A DNA stretch of 64,000 bases, from the NCBI RefSeq assembly GCF_000931445.1, contig NZ_CP010849.1, positions 2,914,001-2,978,000 of the forward strand, written 5' to 3'. The translations under genes were made by a program, and so were the position numbers. This DNA comes from Streptomyces cyaneogriseus subsp. noncyanogenus. GTDB lineage: Bacteria > Actinomycetota > Actinomycetes > Streptomycetales > Streptomycetaceae. A model generated the notes under the pieces. The model searched no databases. It saw only the letters and a list, made by a program, of their open reading frames with translations, and was not told where the DNA came from. This document shows, piece after piece, positions 24,703 through 33,077 of this stretch (position 1 is its first letter; the number at the start of each line of letters is the position of its first letter).

Positions 24703-26127
24703 CTACGGACGCAGGGCCGGTTCGCGCTCCGCGGTCCGCCGGTCGAGCCGGGCGTCGAACGCGGCCAGCGGCCGGGCCGCCGCCGGGTCCTCCTGGACCG
24801 CCGGGGAGGCCACACCCGCCCACTGGAGGATGCGGGCGGTGGCCAGGGCCTTCTGCTCGGGGACCAGCCCGGCGACGTTGGCGCCGTGGTTCATGCCGGG
24901 GGCCGTGAAGACGTAGGAGTCACGCGCTCCTCGGCCGAGGCGGAACGGCTCGGCGCCCCACGGGTCGTTCCCGCCGTACACGAACAGCATGTGGTGGGCG
25001 TTGTGCCGCACCCAGGTGTCGATGTCGCGCATCGCCGACGGCTGGAACGTCATCGGGATCGAGCGGGGCACGTAATTGCGCGGCGGCTGGTAGCCGTAGC
25101 GGATGTACCGCTTCTCGATGTGCGGGAACCGGATCGTGGGCGCGCCCAGTTGTGTGCCCGCCTGGTAGTAGTACGGGGTGTAGGTGCTGAGCCCCTGGTC
25201 GGTGTAGGCGGAGAAGCCGGAGATCGTGTCGACGGAGTCCCAGATCTCCTCGTCGGTGGCGTTCGGCGCGTCGGCCGGGATCGCGTCGCACTCCTTCAGG
25301 GTGCTGTACTGCCAGAAGCCCCAGACGTAGTCCAGGACGACCGCCTCGTAGGCCCGGTCCAGGCTGCCGACGGTGTCGAAGGTGTAGCCGTTGTCGGCCG
25401 CGAACGCCGCGTACTTCTCCTTCAGCGGCTCGCGGCGCACCAGCGCCTCGCGCTGCACCCCGTTCAGACGGTCGCGGCACTCCTTGGTGCCGACGGTGGC
25501 GAAGAAGCGGTCGTAGGCCGAGTCCTCCTTGTTCACCACGTCGTTGGGGGCGACGTAGGCGACCACGCCGTCCATGTCGCGCGGGTAGAACCGCTCGTAG
25601 TACGTGGCGGTCATACCCCCCTTCGAACCGCCGGTGGAGATCCAGTTCTCGGTGTAGATCGGCTTCAGGGCCTCGAAGATGCGGTGCTGGTCGCTGGCCG
25701 CCTGCCAGATGTCCAGCTTGGTCCAGTCGGCCGGGTCGGGCCTGGACGGCGTGAAGAACCGATACTCCATGGAGATCTGGTTGCCGTCGACGATCTGTGT
25801 GGGCTCGCGGCGGCTGGGTGTGGTGGAGACGTTGTAGCCGCCGGTGTAGAAGACCGTCGGGCGGCTGACGTCCTTGTGCAGCACGGTGACGCGCTGCCGG
25901 AAGGTGCCCTTGGACGGGTCGCGGTGGTCGACCGGCTGGGTGTAGTAGAGGACGAAGAAGCGGTAGCCGGGGTACGGCTTCTCCTCGATCAGGCTCATGC
26001 CCGGTACCGCGAGCAGCCTGTCCTTGATGTCGGTGGCCTCCGGCTGAGCGGCGGTGGCCGCACCGGCCGTGCCGACGGTGCCTATGAGCACCACCAGCGC
26101 CAGCAGCCATCTGAGCGCCTTGCGCAT
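24703..26127 (-). CDS. secreted PS-10-type (S37) aminopeptidase
   Basis: The 474-residue precursor has a signal peptide (MRKALRWLLALVVLIGTVG, cleaved near ATAAQ). The mature part resembles Streptomyces PS-10/prolyl tri- and tetrapeptidyl aminopeptidases of the alpha/beta hydrolase fold. The nucleophile elbow is STGGSKGGM (about residue 140), a candidate Asp lies in YGGNDPWGAEPF, and the His lies in GMNHGANV. ATG 26127 is preferred over the upstream in-frame codon at 26175 because the signal peptide starts there. It removes short peptides from secreted protein N termini or nutrients outside the cell. Confidence 0.85.
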   Translation of the reverse strand: MRKALRWLLALVVLIGTVGTAGAATAAQPEATDIKDRLLAVPGMSLIEEKPYPGYRFFVLYYTQPVDHRDPSKGTFRQRVTVLHKDVSRPTVFYTGGYNVSTTPSRREPTQIVDGNQISMEYRFFTPSRPDPADWTKLDIWQAASDQHRIFEALKPIYTENWISTGGSKGGMTATYYERFYPRDMDGVVAYVAPNDVVNKEDSAYDRFFATVGTKECRDRLNGVQREALVRREPLKEKYAAFAADNGYTFDTVGSLDRAYEAVVLDYVWGFWQYSTLKECDAIPADAPNATDEEIWDSVDTISGFSAYTDQGLSTYTPYYYQAGTQLGAPTIRFPHIEKRYIRYGYQPPRNYVPRSIPMTFQPSAMRDIDTWVRHNAHHMLFVYGGNDPWGAEPFRLGRGARDSYVFTAPGMNHGANVAGLVPEQKALATARILQWAGVASPAVQEDPAAARPLAAFDARLDRRTAEREPALRP

Positions 26128-26235
26128 GCACCCTCCCCTGTGAGTCAGATGTGCGCCCGGAAGGTATCGGAGCAACTCGTCCGCGCACCAGGGGAGATGG
26201 AGAAATGGAGAGAATTGCCCGGCGGGGCGGGCGGG

Positions 26236-26619
26236 TCAGCAGAGGATCCAGCCCGAGACGACGGTCCGGCCGCCCACCCTGCCGGTCACCCACACGCACC
26301 GCTGCCCGGCGTGCACGGTGACCGGCCCGGCCCGGTGGGCGTACCGTCCCTCGTCGACGACCGGCCGGCCGCCGCGGGCCCGCAGGGCGACCGACATCCG
26401 CTGCTTGACGCCGGGCTTCTTGGGGACGGTGACGGCGCAGACGTAACCGCCGCGCCGGTGGAGGAGGACGGAACCGGTGGCGAAGGGCAGCGTACGGACC
26501 TTGCGGCCGGGGCAGTTCGCGGCGGCCTCGGCGTCCGGCGGCGCCGCGAGGGTGAGCAGCCCCGACGTGATGAGCACGGCCGTGCCGAGCGCCAGCCGAC
26601 GTATCGCACCTCTGCGCAC
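26236..26619 (-). CDS. small secreted protein, four cysteines
   Basis: The 127-residue precursor starts at GTG 26619, which lies 5 bases after GGGAGGGG. A signal peptide (RRLALGTAVLITSGLL, cleavage near AEAAA) precedes a mature part of about 90 residues rich in basic and small residues. Cysteines lie in NCPGRK, YVCAV, QRCVW and at the last residue, which suggests two disulfides and a small beta-rich fold. No family was recognised. It is separated from the peptidase gene by about 108 bases and may be independently transcribed. Confidence 0.65.
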   Translation of the reverse strand: MRRGAIRRLALGTAVLITSGLLTLAAPPDAEAAANCPGRKVRTLPFATGSVLLHRRGGYVCAVTVPKKPGVKQRMSVALRARGGRPVVDEGRYAHRAGPVTVHAGQRCVWVTGRVGGRTVVSGWILC

Positions 26620-26703
26620 CGAAGCCCCTCCCGTCACGACGGTCGTCGTACGGGTGTACGGACGCAGGACGTATGGCGGATGGTTGCACGACCGTCACGC
26701 AGA

Positions 26704-26736
26704 CGCCGGAGCCGGGCGGCCCGCCCGGCTCCGGCG
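26704..26736 (-). terminator. hairpin terminator of the ABC exporter gene
   Basis: A perfect 15-bp stem (26704-26718 with 26722-26736) and 3-base loop lies 6 bases past the stop of the minus-strand gene. Confidence 0.8.
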
Positions 26737-26741
26737 GCGTG

Positions 26742-29700
26742 TCACCGGCTCGCGGCGACCGGCTCCTCCGGCTCGCTCGCGCCGGTGAAGGTGCGCCACA
26801 GATGCGCGTACCGCCCGTCGCGGGCCAGGAGTTCCTCGTGGGTGCCGTCCTCCACGACGCGTCCGTGGTCCATGACGACGACCCGGTCCGCGCGGGCGGC
26901 GGTGGTCAGGCGGTGGGCGACCACCAGGGTGGTACGGCGGCCCGCGACGCGGTCGGTGGCCTGGTTGACCTGGGCCTCGGTGGCCAGGTCCAGCGCGGCG
27001 GTCGCCTCGTCCAGGAGCAGGACGTCCGGGTCGACCAGTTCCGCGCGGGCCAGCGCGATGAGCTGGCGCTGCCCGGCGGAGAGGTTGCGGCCGCGTTCGG
27101 CGACCTCGTGGAGGTAGCCGCCCTCCAGCGTGGCGATCATCTCGTGGGCGCCGACCGCGCGCGCGGCGGCCTCCACCTCGGCGTCGGTGGCGTCGGGGCG
27201 GCCGTAGGCGATGGCGTCGCGCACGGTGCCCGGGAAGAGGTACGCCTCCTGCGGGACCACGCCCAGGCGGTGCCGGTAGGAGGTCAGGTCGAGTTCGCGC
27301 AGATCGGTGCCGTCGACGGTGACCCGGCCCTCGGTCGGGTCGTAGAAGCGGGCCACCAGCTTCACCAGGGTCGACTTGCCGGCACCGGTCTCGCCGACGA
27401 AGGCGACCGTCTGTCCGGCCGGGATGCGCAGGTCGATGCCGCCGAGCGCCTCCTCCTCGCCGCCGTAGCGGAAGCGCACGCCCTCGAAGGCGATCTCCCC
27501 CCGCAGGGATCGGACCGGCCGGGCCTGCTCCGCCGCCCGGGTGGAGGTGGGCTCCCGCAGCAGTTCCTGGATCCGGCCGAGCGAGACGGACGCCTGCTGG
27601 TAGCCGTCGAAGACCTGGGAGAGCTGCTGCACGGGCGCGAAGAACAGGTCGATGTAGAGCAGGTACGCCACCAGCGCACCCGTCGTGAGCGTGCCGTCGT
27701 CGACCCGGGTGCCGCCCGCGATCAGCACGGCGGCGGCCGCGGCCGAGGACAGGAACTGCACGAAGGGGAAGTACACGGAGATCAGCCACTGCCCCCGGAT
27801 GCGGGCCCGGCGGTAGCTGTCGCTGCGCTCGGCGAACCGCCGCCCGCCGTCCCGCTCGCGGCGGAACGCCTGCACGATCCGCAGACCCGACACCGACTCC
27901 TGGAGGTCGGCGTTGACGGCGGACACGCGTTCCCGCGCGAGCTCGTACGCCTTCACGCTCGCCCGGCGGAAGAAGTACGTGGCGAGGATCAGCGGCGGCA
28001 GCGTCGCGAAGACGACCAGGGCGAGCTGCACATCGAGGACGAGCAGGGCGACCATGATGCCGAAGAAGGTGACGACCGACACGAACGCGGTGACCAGACC
28101 GGTCTGGAGGAACGTCGACAGCGCGTCGACGTCGGTGGTCATGCGCGTCATGATCCGCCCGGTCAGCTCCCGCTCGTAGTAGTCGAGCCCGAGCCGCTGG
28201 AGCTGCGCGAAGATCTTCAGCCGCAGCGCGTACAGGATCCGCTCGCCGGTCCGTCCGGTCATCCGGATCTCGCCGCTCTGCGCCGCCCACTGGGCGAGCA
28301 CGGCGAGCAGCGCCAGCAGCGACGCCGCCCAGACCGCGCCGAGCGCGAGCCGTGTGACACCGTCGTCGATGCCGTGCCGGATCAGCACGGGCAGCAGCAG
28401 GCCCATCCCCGCGTCGAGGGCGACCAGGCCCAGGCTCACCAGCAGCGGCAGCCCGAAGCCGCGCAGCAGGCGGCGCAGGCCGTACGACTCCTCGGGGCGT
28501 ACCGCGCGTGCCTCGTCGACGTCCGGGGTGTCGGTCGCCGGGGGCAGTGCATCGACCAGGGCGAGCAGCTCGGGGGTGGCCGGACTGCCCGCGCGGGCCG
28601 CGTCGCGGGGCTCCCGCTCCCCCGCCCAGAGCCGGGGGGTGATGCCGCGCTCGGCGTCGTACTCGGCGTCCAGCTCCTCCCGTACGGAAATGTCCTCGTG
28701 CCGTGCGGCGGGCTGGGCGTGCCCCGGCGAGACGCCGCCCAGCTCGTCGGGGTCGGTGAGCAGGCGCCGGTACAGGGCGCAGCGCTCCTGGAGCTCCTCG
28801 TGGGTGCCGAGGTCGGCGAGGCGGCCGCCGTCGAGGACGGCGATGCGGTCGGCGAGGTTCAGGGTGGAGCGGCGATGGGCGATCAGCAGGGTCGTCCGGC
28901 CCCGCATGACCTCCTTCAGCGCCTCGTGGATCTCGTGCTCGACGCGGGCGTCGACGGCGGAGGTGGCGTCGTCCAGGACCAGCAGCCGGGGGTCGGTGAG
29001 GATGGCGCGGGCCAGGGCGATGCGCTGGCGCTGGCCGCCGGAGAGGGTCAGGCCGTGTTCGCCGACGGTGGTGTCGTAGCCGTCGGGCAGCTCGGTGATG
29101 AACCGGTCGGCCTGCGCGGCCCGCGCGGCGGCCCGGATCTGCTCGTCGGTGGCGCCGGGGCGGCCGTACGCGATGTTGTTGCGGACGGTGTCGGAGAAGA
29201 GGAACGAGTCCTCGGGCACCAGCCCGATGGCGGACCGCAGCGAGTCCAGGGTCAGTTCGCGCACGTCGTGGCCGCCGATGAGGACGGCGCCGCGCGTGAC
29301 GTCGTAGAAGCGCGGCAGCAGCAGGGAGACCGTGGACTTGCCGGAGCCGGAGGCGCCGACGACGGCGAGGGTCTCGCCGGGGCGGATCTCGAAGGAGAGC
29401 CCGTCGAGGACGGGGCCGGTCTTCCCGGAGGCGGTGTCGTAGCCGAACGACACGTCGTCGAACTCGACGGTGGCCGGAGCGTCGGCGGGCAGTTCCTTGG
29501 TGCCGTCCTGCATCGTCGGCTCGGTGTCGATCAGCTCCAGGACGCGCTCGGTGCCCGCGCGGGCCTGCTGGCCGACGGTGAGGACCATGGCGAGCATGCG
29601 TACCGGGCCGACGAGCTGGGCGAGGTAGGTGGAGAAGGCGACGAACGTGCCGAGGGTGATGTGCCCGTGCACCGCGAGCCAGCCGCCGAGCGCCAGCATG

Positions 29701-30473
29701 GCGACCTGTCCGAGGGCGGGTACGGCCTGGAGGGCGGGGGTGTAGCGGGCGTTCAGCCGGATGGTCCGCAGCCGTCCGGCGAACAGCCGCCGCCCGACCT
29801 CCCGGAGCTTCCCGGTCTCCTGCTCCTCCTGGCCGAAGCCTTTCACCACCCGTACGCCGCCGACGGCGCCGTCGACCACGCCGGCGACGGCGGCGGCCTG
29901 TGCCTGGGCGTACCAGGTGGCGGGGTGGAGCCGGGTGCGGCTGCGCTTGGCGATCCACCACAGGGCGGGCGCCACCGCCAGGGCGACCAGGGTGAGCGGC
30001 GGCGACAGCCACGCCATGATGACCAGGGAGATCAGGAACAGCAGGACGTTCCCGATGGTCATGGGGAGCATGAACAGCAGGCTCTGGATGAGCTGGAGGT
30101 CGCTGGTGGCCCGCCCCACGACCTGGCCGGTGGACAGCTCGTCCTGCCGCCGCCCGTCCAGCCGCATGATGGTCGCGTACATCTCGGTCCGCAGGTCGTG
30201 CTGGACGTCGAGGGCGAGCCGGCCGCCGTAGTACCGGCGGATGTAGGTGAAGACGTAGACGGCGAGCGCGGCGACGATGAGGAGCCCGGCCCAGGTGGCC
30301 ATGGACCTGGTGTGATCGCCGATCACGTCGTCGATGATCACCTTGGTGATCAGCGGGACCAGCGCCATGACGGCCATGCCGGCGAGGGAGGAGCCGAGGG
30401 CGAGGACGACGTCCTTGGGGTGGCGCCAGGCGTATCCCGCCAGCCGTCGCGCCCAGCCCTGCTGCGTTGTCAC
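26742..30473 (-). CDS. fused ABC multidrug-type exporter (TM-NBD-TM-NBD)
   Basis: At 1243 residues, two half-exporters are joined in one chain. The first ATPase has Walker A GASGSGKST (near 384), signature LSGGQRQR and Walker B LVLDDATSAVDA. The second has GETGAGKST, the weaker signature LSAGQRQL and LLLDEATAALD. The first Walker B reads DD where DE is usual, a common asymmetry in heterodimeric exporters where one site is catalytically impaired. Each half has about six membrane helices. GTG 30473 follows GGAGGG by 7 bases. Substrate unknown; single gene with its own terminator. Confidence 0.9.
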   Translation of the reverse strand: MTTQQGWARRLAGYAWRHPKDVVLALGSSLAGMAVMALVPLITKVIIDDVIGDHTRSMATWAGLLIVAALAVYVFTYIRRYYGGRLALDVQHDLRTEMYATIMRLDGRRQDELSTGQVVGRATSDLQLIQSLLFMLPMTIGNVLLFLISLVIMAWLSPPLTLVALAVAPALWWIAKRSRTRLHPATWYAQAQAAAVAGVVDGAVGGVRVVKGFGQEEQETGKLREVGRRLFAGRLRTIRLNARYTPALQAVPALGQVAMLALGGWLAVHGHITLGTFVAFSTYLAQLVGPVRMLAMVLTVGQQARAGTERVLELIDTEPTMQDGTKELPADAPATVEFDDVSFGYDTASGKTGPVLDGLSFEIRPGETLAVVGASGSGKSTVSLLLPRFYDVTRGAVLIGGHDVRELTLDSLRSAIGLVPEDSFLFSDTVRNNIAYGRPGATDEQIRAAARAAQADRFITELPDGYDTTVGEHGLTLSGGQRQRIALARAILTDPRLLVLDDATSAVDARVEHEIHEALKEVMRGRTTLLIAHRRSTLNLADRIAVLDGGRLADLGTHEELQERCALYRRLLTDPDELGGVSPGHAQPAARHEDISVREELDAEYDAERGITPRLWAGEREPRDAARAGSPATPELLALVDALPPATDTPDVDEARAVRPEESYGLRRLLRGFGLPLLVSLGLVALDAGMGLLLPVLIRHGIDDGVTRLALGAVWAASLLALLAVLAQWAAQSGEIRMTGRTGERILYALRLKIFAQLQRLGLDYYERELTGRIMTRMTTDVDALSTFLQTGLVTAFVSVVTFFGIMVALLVLDVQLALVVFATLPPLILATYFFRRASVKAYELARERVSAVNADLQESVSGLRIVQAFRRERDGGRRFAERSDSYRRARIRGQWLISVYFPFVQFLSSAAAAAVLIAGGTRVDDGTLTTGALVAYLLYIDLFFAPVQQLSQVFDGYQQASVSLGRIQELLREPTSTRAAEQARPVRSLRGEIAFEGVRFRYGGEEEALGGIDLRIPAGQTVAFVGETGAGKSTLVKLVARFYDPTEGRVTVDGTDLRELDLTSYRHRLGVVPQEAYLFPGTVRDAIAYGRPDATDAEVEAAARAVGAHEMIATLEGGYLHEVAERGRNLSAGQRQLIALARAELVDPDVLLLDEATAALDLATEAQVNQATDRVAGRRTTLVVAHRLTTAARADRVVVMDHGRVVEDGTHEELLARDGRYAHLWRTFTGASEPEEPVAASR

Positions 30474-30556
30474 GCGGGTGCCCTCCGTTCGTCCTGATCT
30501 ACCGGAAGGCACCAACGCGGAGGGAAGGGGATTTCATCCCTCCGCAACAATCGGGC

Positions 30557-31942
30557 TCAGACCCGCACCCGGAGGCCGTAGAACCGGGTCGTCTGCGTGT
30601 CGGCCTGGTTGTCGTCGCTGACCAGCACCACGTCGAGGCGGCCCTTCGTCCGGCCGGTGACGGCCATGCCCTCGATGTTGTCGAGCAGCGGGTTGGGCTG
30701 GGGCTGCTTGGCGGTGGCGCCGAGGGTGGGGCAGGCGGCGAGGTCGGCGAGGAGCGTCTTGCGGACCGTCCGTACGCCGTCCTGCCCGGTCAGGTACGCG
30801 ATCCGGGACGTGTCCGTGGCGTGCCGGGGGTCGGCGAGGTAGAGGCGGACGGTGTTGCCGACACCGGCGGTGAAGCCGCGCTCCAGGACGAGGAGCCGGC
30901 CGTCGGGGGTGGCGGTGATCTCGGGGACGCCGAGGCCGGGGTCGGCCCGGTAGGCGTACTGCGCTGCCGGCCGGAACGTCCTGCCCGGGGTGCGCTGCCA
31001 GGTCTGCACGCGGACCAGTCCGGGGCTGTCACCGGCCAGCGCGTACTCCATCGACGCGACCAGCGTCCGGCCGCCCGGCAGCAGGGTCAGTCCCTCGAAG
31101 GTCCCGTTGCGCTGGGCACGCCCGTCCGGGGCGGTGCGCAGGGTGTCCGGCACGGGCAGCCGGTCGAGGATCCGTCCGTCACCGGAGTACCGGCGCACGG
31201 ACGGCTCTGTCTCGGAGGAGACGAGGTACGTGCCGCCGTCGGCCACCAGGCCCTCGGCGTCGAGGGCGGCGCCGCTCTCGTCGGCGAGCGGCAGGACGCC
31301 CACCGGCTGCAGGGTCCGCGCGTCCAGGCGGAACAGGGCCGAGCGGTCGGAGAGGGCGGCGAGGGTGCCGTGGCGGTCGGGGGCGAGAGCGGAGAGATTG
31401 CCGACGAAGGTGCCGGCGTACGTCGTCTTGTCGAGGGCGTCGGAGAAACCGGTGAGACTGACCGCCGGCGAACAGGCCCGGCTGCCGGGGGCAGCGGGCC
31501 CGGCAGCGAATCGGGCGGCGCGCCCGGTGACGGTGGCTCCGGCGGGGGACGCGGCGGCAAAACCGGCGGCAGCGGAACCGGCGGGGGACGCGGTGGCGGA
31601 CCCGGCGGGGGACCCGGTGAGGGGTCCGGTGGTGGGGGGTCCGACGGTGGACCAGGGGGCGGATCCGGCGGTGGAGTCGGCGGCAGGGAGTTCAGCAGTG
31701 GACCCGGCGGGGGACGTGGTGGCGAATCCGACCACGGGGTCGGCGGCGGGTCCCGTGACGGCCAATCCGGCGGTGGGCCGGGGGGCGGGTTCGGTGGGGG
31801 GCGTGGGGGCGGTGGGAGCGGCGAGGGGGCCGGTGGTGGATACGGGAGAGGAACCGGCGGTGAGATCGGTGGGGGTGGTGATCAGGCAGGTGGTTGCGGT
31901 CAGGGTGGTGGCGAGGGTGGCCAGGAGAGGTCGCGGGCGCAT
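30557..31942 (-). CDS. secreted phytase-like esterase-domain protein
   Basis: The 461-residue precursor has a signal peptide (MRPRPLLATLATTLTATTCL), then about 120 residues of Ala/Gly/Pro/Thr/Ser-rich low complexity with repeated SPAGS-like units. From about residue 160 it carries a beta-propeller-like domain of the esterase-like activity of phytase family (FSDALDKTTY, NGTFEGLTLLPGG, LLDNIEGMAV, FYGLRVRV). ATG 31942 begins the signal peptide; the open frame upstream lacks one. The function is probably hydrolysis of phosphate or carboxyl esters outside the cell, assigned by family only. Confidence 0.78.
   Translation of the reverse strand: MRPRPLLATLATTLTATTCLITTPTDLTAGSSPVSTTGPLAAPTAPTPPTEPAPRPTAGLAVTGPAADPVVGFATTSPAGSTAELPAADSTAGSAPWSTVGPPTTGPLTGSPAGSATASPAGSAAAGFAAASPAGATVTGRAARFAAGPAAPGSRACSPAVSLTGFSDALDKTTYAGTFVGNLSALAPDRHGTLAALSDRSALFRLDARTLQPVGVLPLADESGAALDAEGLVADGGTYLVSSETEPSVRRYSGDGRILDRLPVPDTLRTAPDGRAQRNGTFEGLTLLPGGRTLVASMEYALAGDSPGLVRVQTWQRTPGRTFRPAAQYAYRADPGLGVPEITATPDGRLLVLERGFTAGVGNTVRLYLADPRHATDTSRIAYLTGQDGVRTVRKTLLADLAACPTLGATAKQPQPNPLLDNIEGMAVTGRTKGRLDVVLVSDDNQADTQTTRFYGLRVRV
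31490..31905. repeat. minisatellite-like DNA in the N-terminal coding region
   Basis: Irregular repeats of GGCGGGGGACSCGGTG-like units encode the Ala/Gly/Pro-rich linker of the phytase-like protein. The plus strand is G-rich, with many GGG/GGGG runs, so it can form G-quadruplex-type structures. Confidence 0.6.
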
Positions 31943-32392
31943 GGGCGTCACCGTAGGGCCGAGCGGTGACGCCCGGTGGGCCAGGCCGTTAAAGATCAGC
32001 CGAGCGGGTCGGAGCCTGCACCGGCTTTCGCGCGGTCCGGTGCGCGGGGTCCGTGCCGCGTGCGTCCGGGCCGGCCGGAAGCGGAGCCCGCCGGGCGCCG
32101 CCCGCGGATCGCCCGGACCGGGCGGCGCGCATGGGCGAGCGGGTGCCCGGCGGGCCGAGCTGCCCTGCCCGGCCGCGGGCCCCAGTACCCAGCGGCCTCG
32201 TCCTTTCCATGGGGCCCTCGCTGTGCCGGGGCGGGCTTCGAGGCGCGGAGCCGGCCCGGCGTTCCCGCCCGGCACCCCACCCGTCACCGAAAAGCGTGAA
32301 CACTTCGGCCGCCACTGTCCTCCCATCGCTCATTCGAGCGTCCCGATGACAATCGCCCGTCCATTGCTCACCGTTTTTCGCACACTGGGCCC
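31943..32392. other. 450-bp divergent intergenic region
   Basis: The right part (32290-32392) is AT-richer and holds the imperfect palindrome CGCTC-attc-GAGCG (32327-32340), a possible TetR operator. No gene with convincing coding bias was seen in the GC-rich left part. Confidence 0.4.
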
Positions 32393-33037
32393 ATGACGCC
32401 GGGCCCCTGGTACGACCACAACCCCTACGGCACACGGCAGGTGATCGGCACCGTACGCGAGCTCATGCGGACCGACGGGCTGGACGTGTCCCTGACCGCC
32501 ATCGCCCGCGGCTGCGGGACGTCGCGCAACTTTCTCTACGCGAACTGGCGGTCCGCCTCCGCGCTGCATCTGCGCGCGCTGAGGGCCGAACTGGCGCACG
32601 CCTTCGACACGGCGGACCGCACCCACCCCAGCGACGGCACGGTGCAGGGCATCACCGGGCATCTGGTGCAGGTGGCGCGGGTGATCCGCAGACATCCGAC
32701 CACGGCGTCCGTGGCCCGCTCCTCCCCGGCGGCGCTCTCGCGGGCGCACACCGCGGTCGACGGTCCGCTGGTGCGGGCCGCGATCGAACTCATCAGCGAC
32801 CTGCTCCACCCGCTGGCCCCGCACGGCGGCCTCTGGAGCGACCCCGCGCTGCACTCCCGGGCCTGGAAGATCCTGTGGATCGCCCGCCCCGCCGCCCTGT
32901 GTCCCGAGGCCGTGGGCGACCAGGACCGTGAGGACGCCCTGGACCGGGCCCTGACCGGGCTGCTGGGCGACCTGCTCGCCCCGTGGGACACCGCCCGGCA
33001 GCCACCGGCGCGGGATTCACAGGCTCCTCCCAGGTGA
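32393..33037 (+). CDS. TetR-like transcriptional regulator
   Basis: In this 214-residue protein, residues about 15-60 (VIGTVRELMRTDGLDVSLTAIARGCGTSRNFLYANW) form a TetR-type helix-turn-helix in which GTSRNFLYANW replaces the usual GVSKGTLYHHF. The C-terminal ligand domain is helical and unassignable. No clear Shine-Dalgarno sequence precedes ATG 32393. The stop is 40 bases before the membrane glycosyltransferase gene on the same strand, so it may control that gene. Confidence 0.65.
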   Translation: MTPGPWYDHNPYGTRQVIGTVRELMRTDGLDVSLTAIARGCGTSRNFLYANWRSASALHLRALRAELAHAFDTADRTHPSDGTVQGITGHLVQVARVIRRHPTTASVARSSPAALSRAHTAVDGPLVRAAIELISDLLHPLAPHGGLWSDPALHSRAWKILWIARPAALCPEAVGDQDREDALDRALTGLLGDLLAPWDTARQPPARDSQAPPR

Positions 33038-33077
33038 TGAACAGTCGGCGCCCATCACCCGCCGACACGGTGTCCTG

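Noticed and set aside
26673..30497. 1274-residue plus-strand open frame
   Set aside because: It is the antisense shadow of the fused ABC exporter, with no domain and unusual residue composition.
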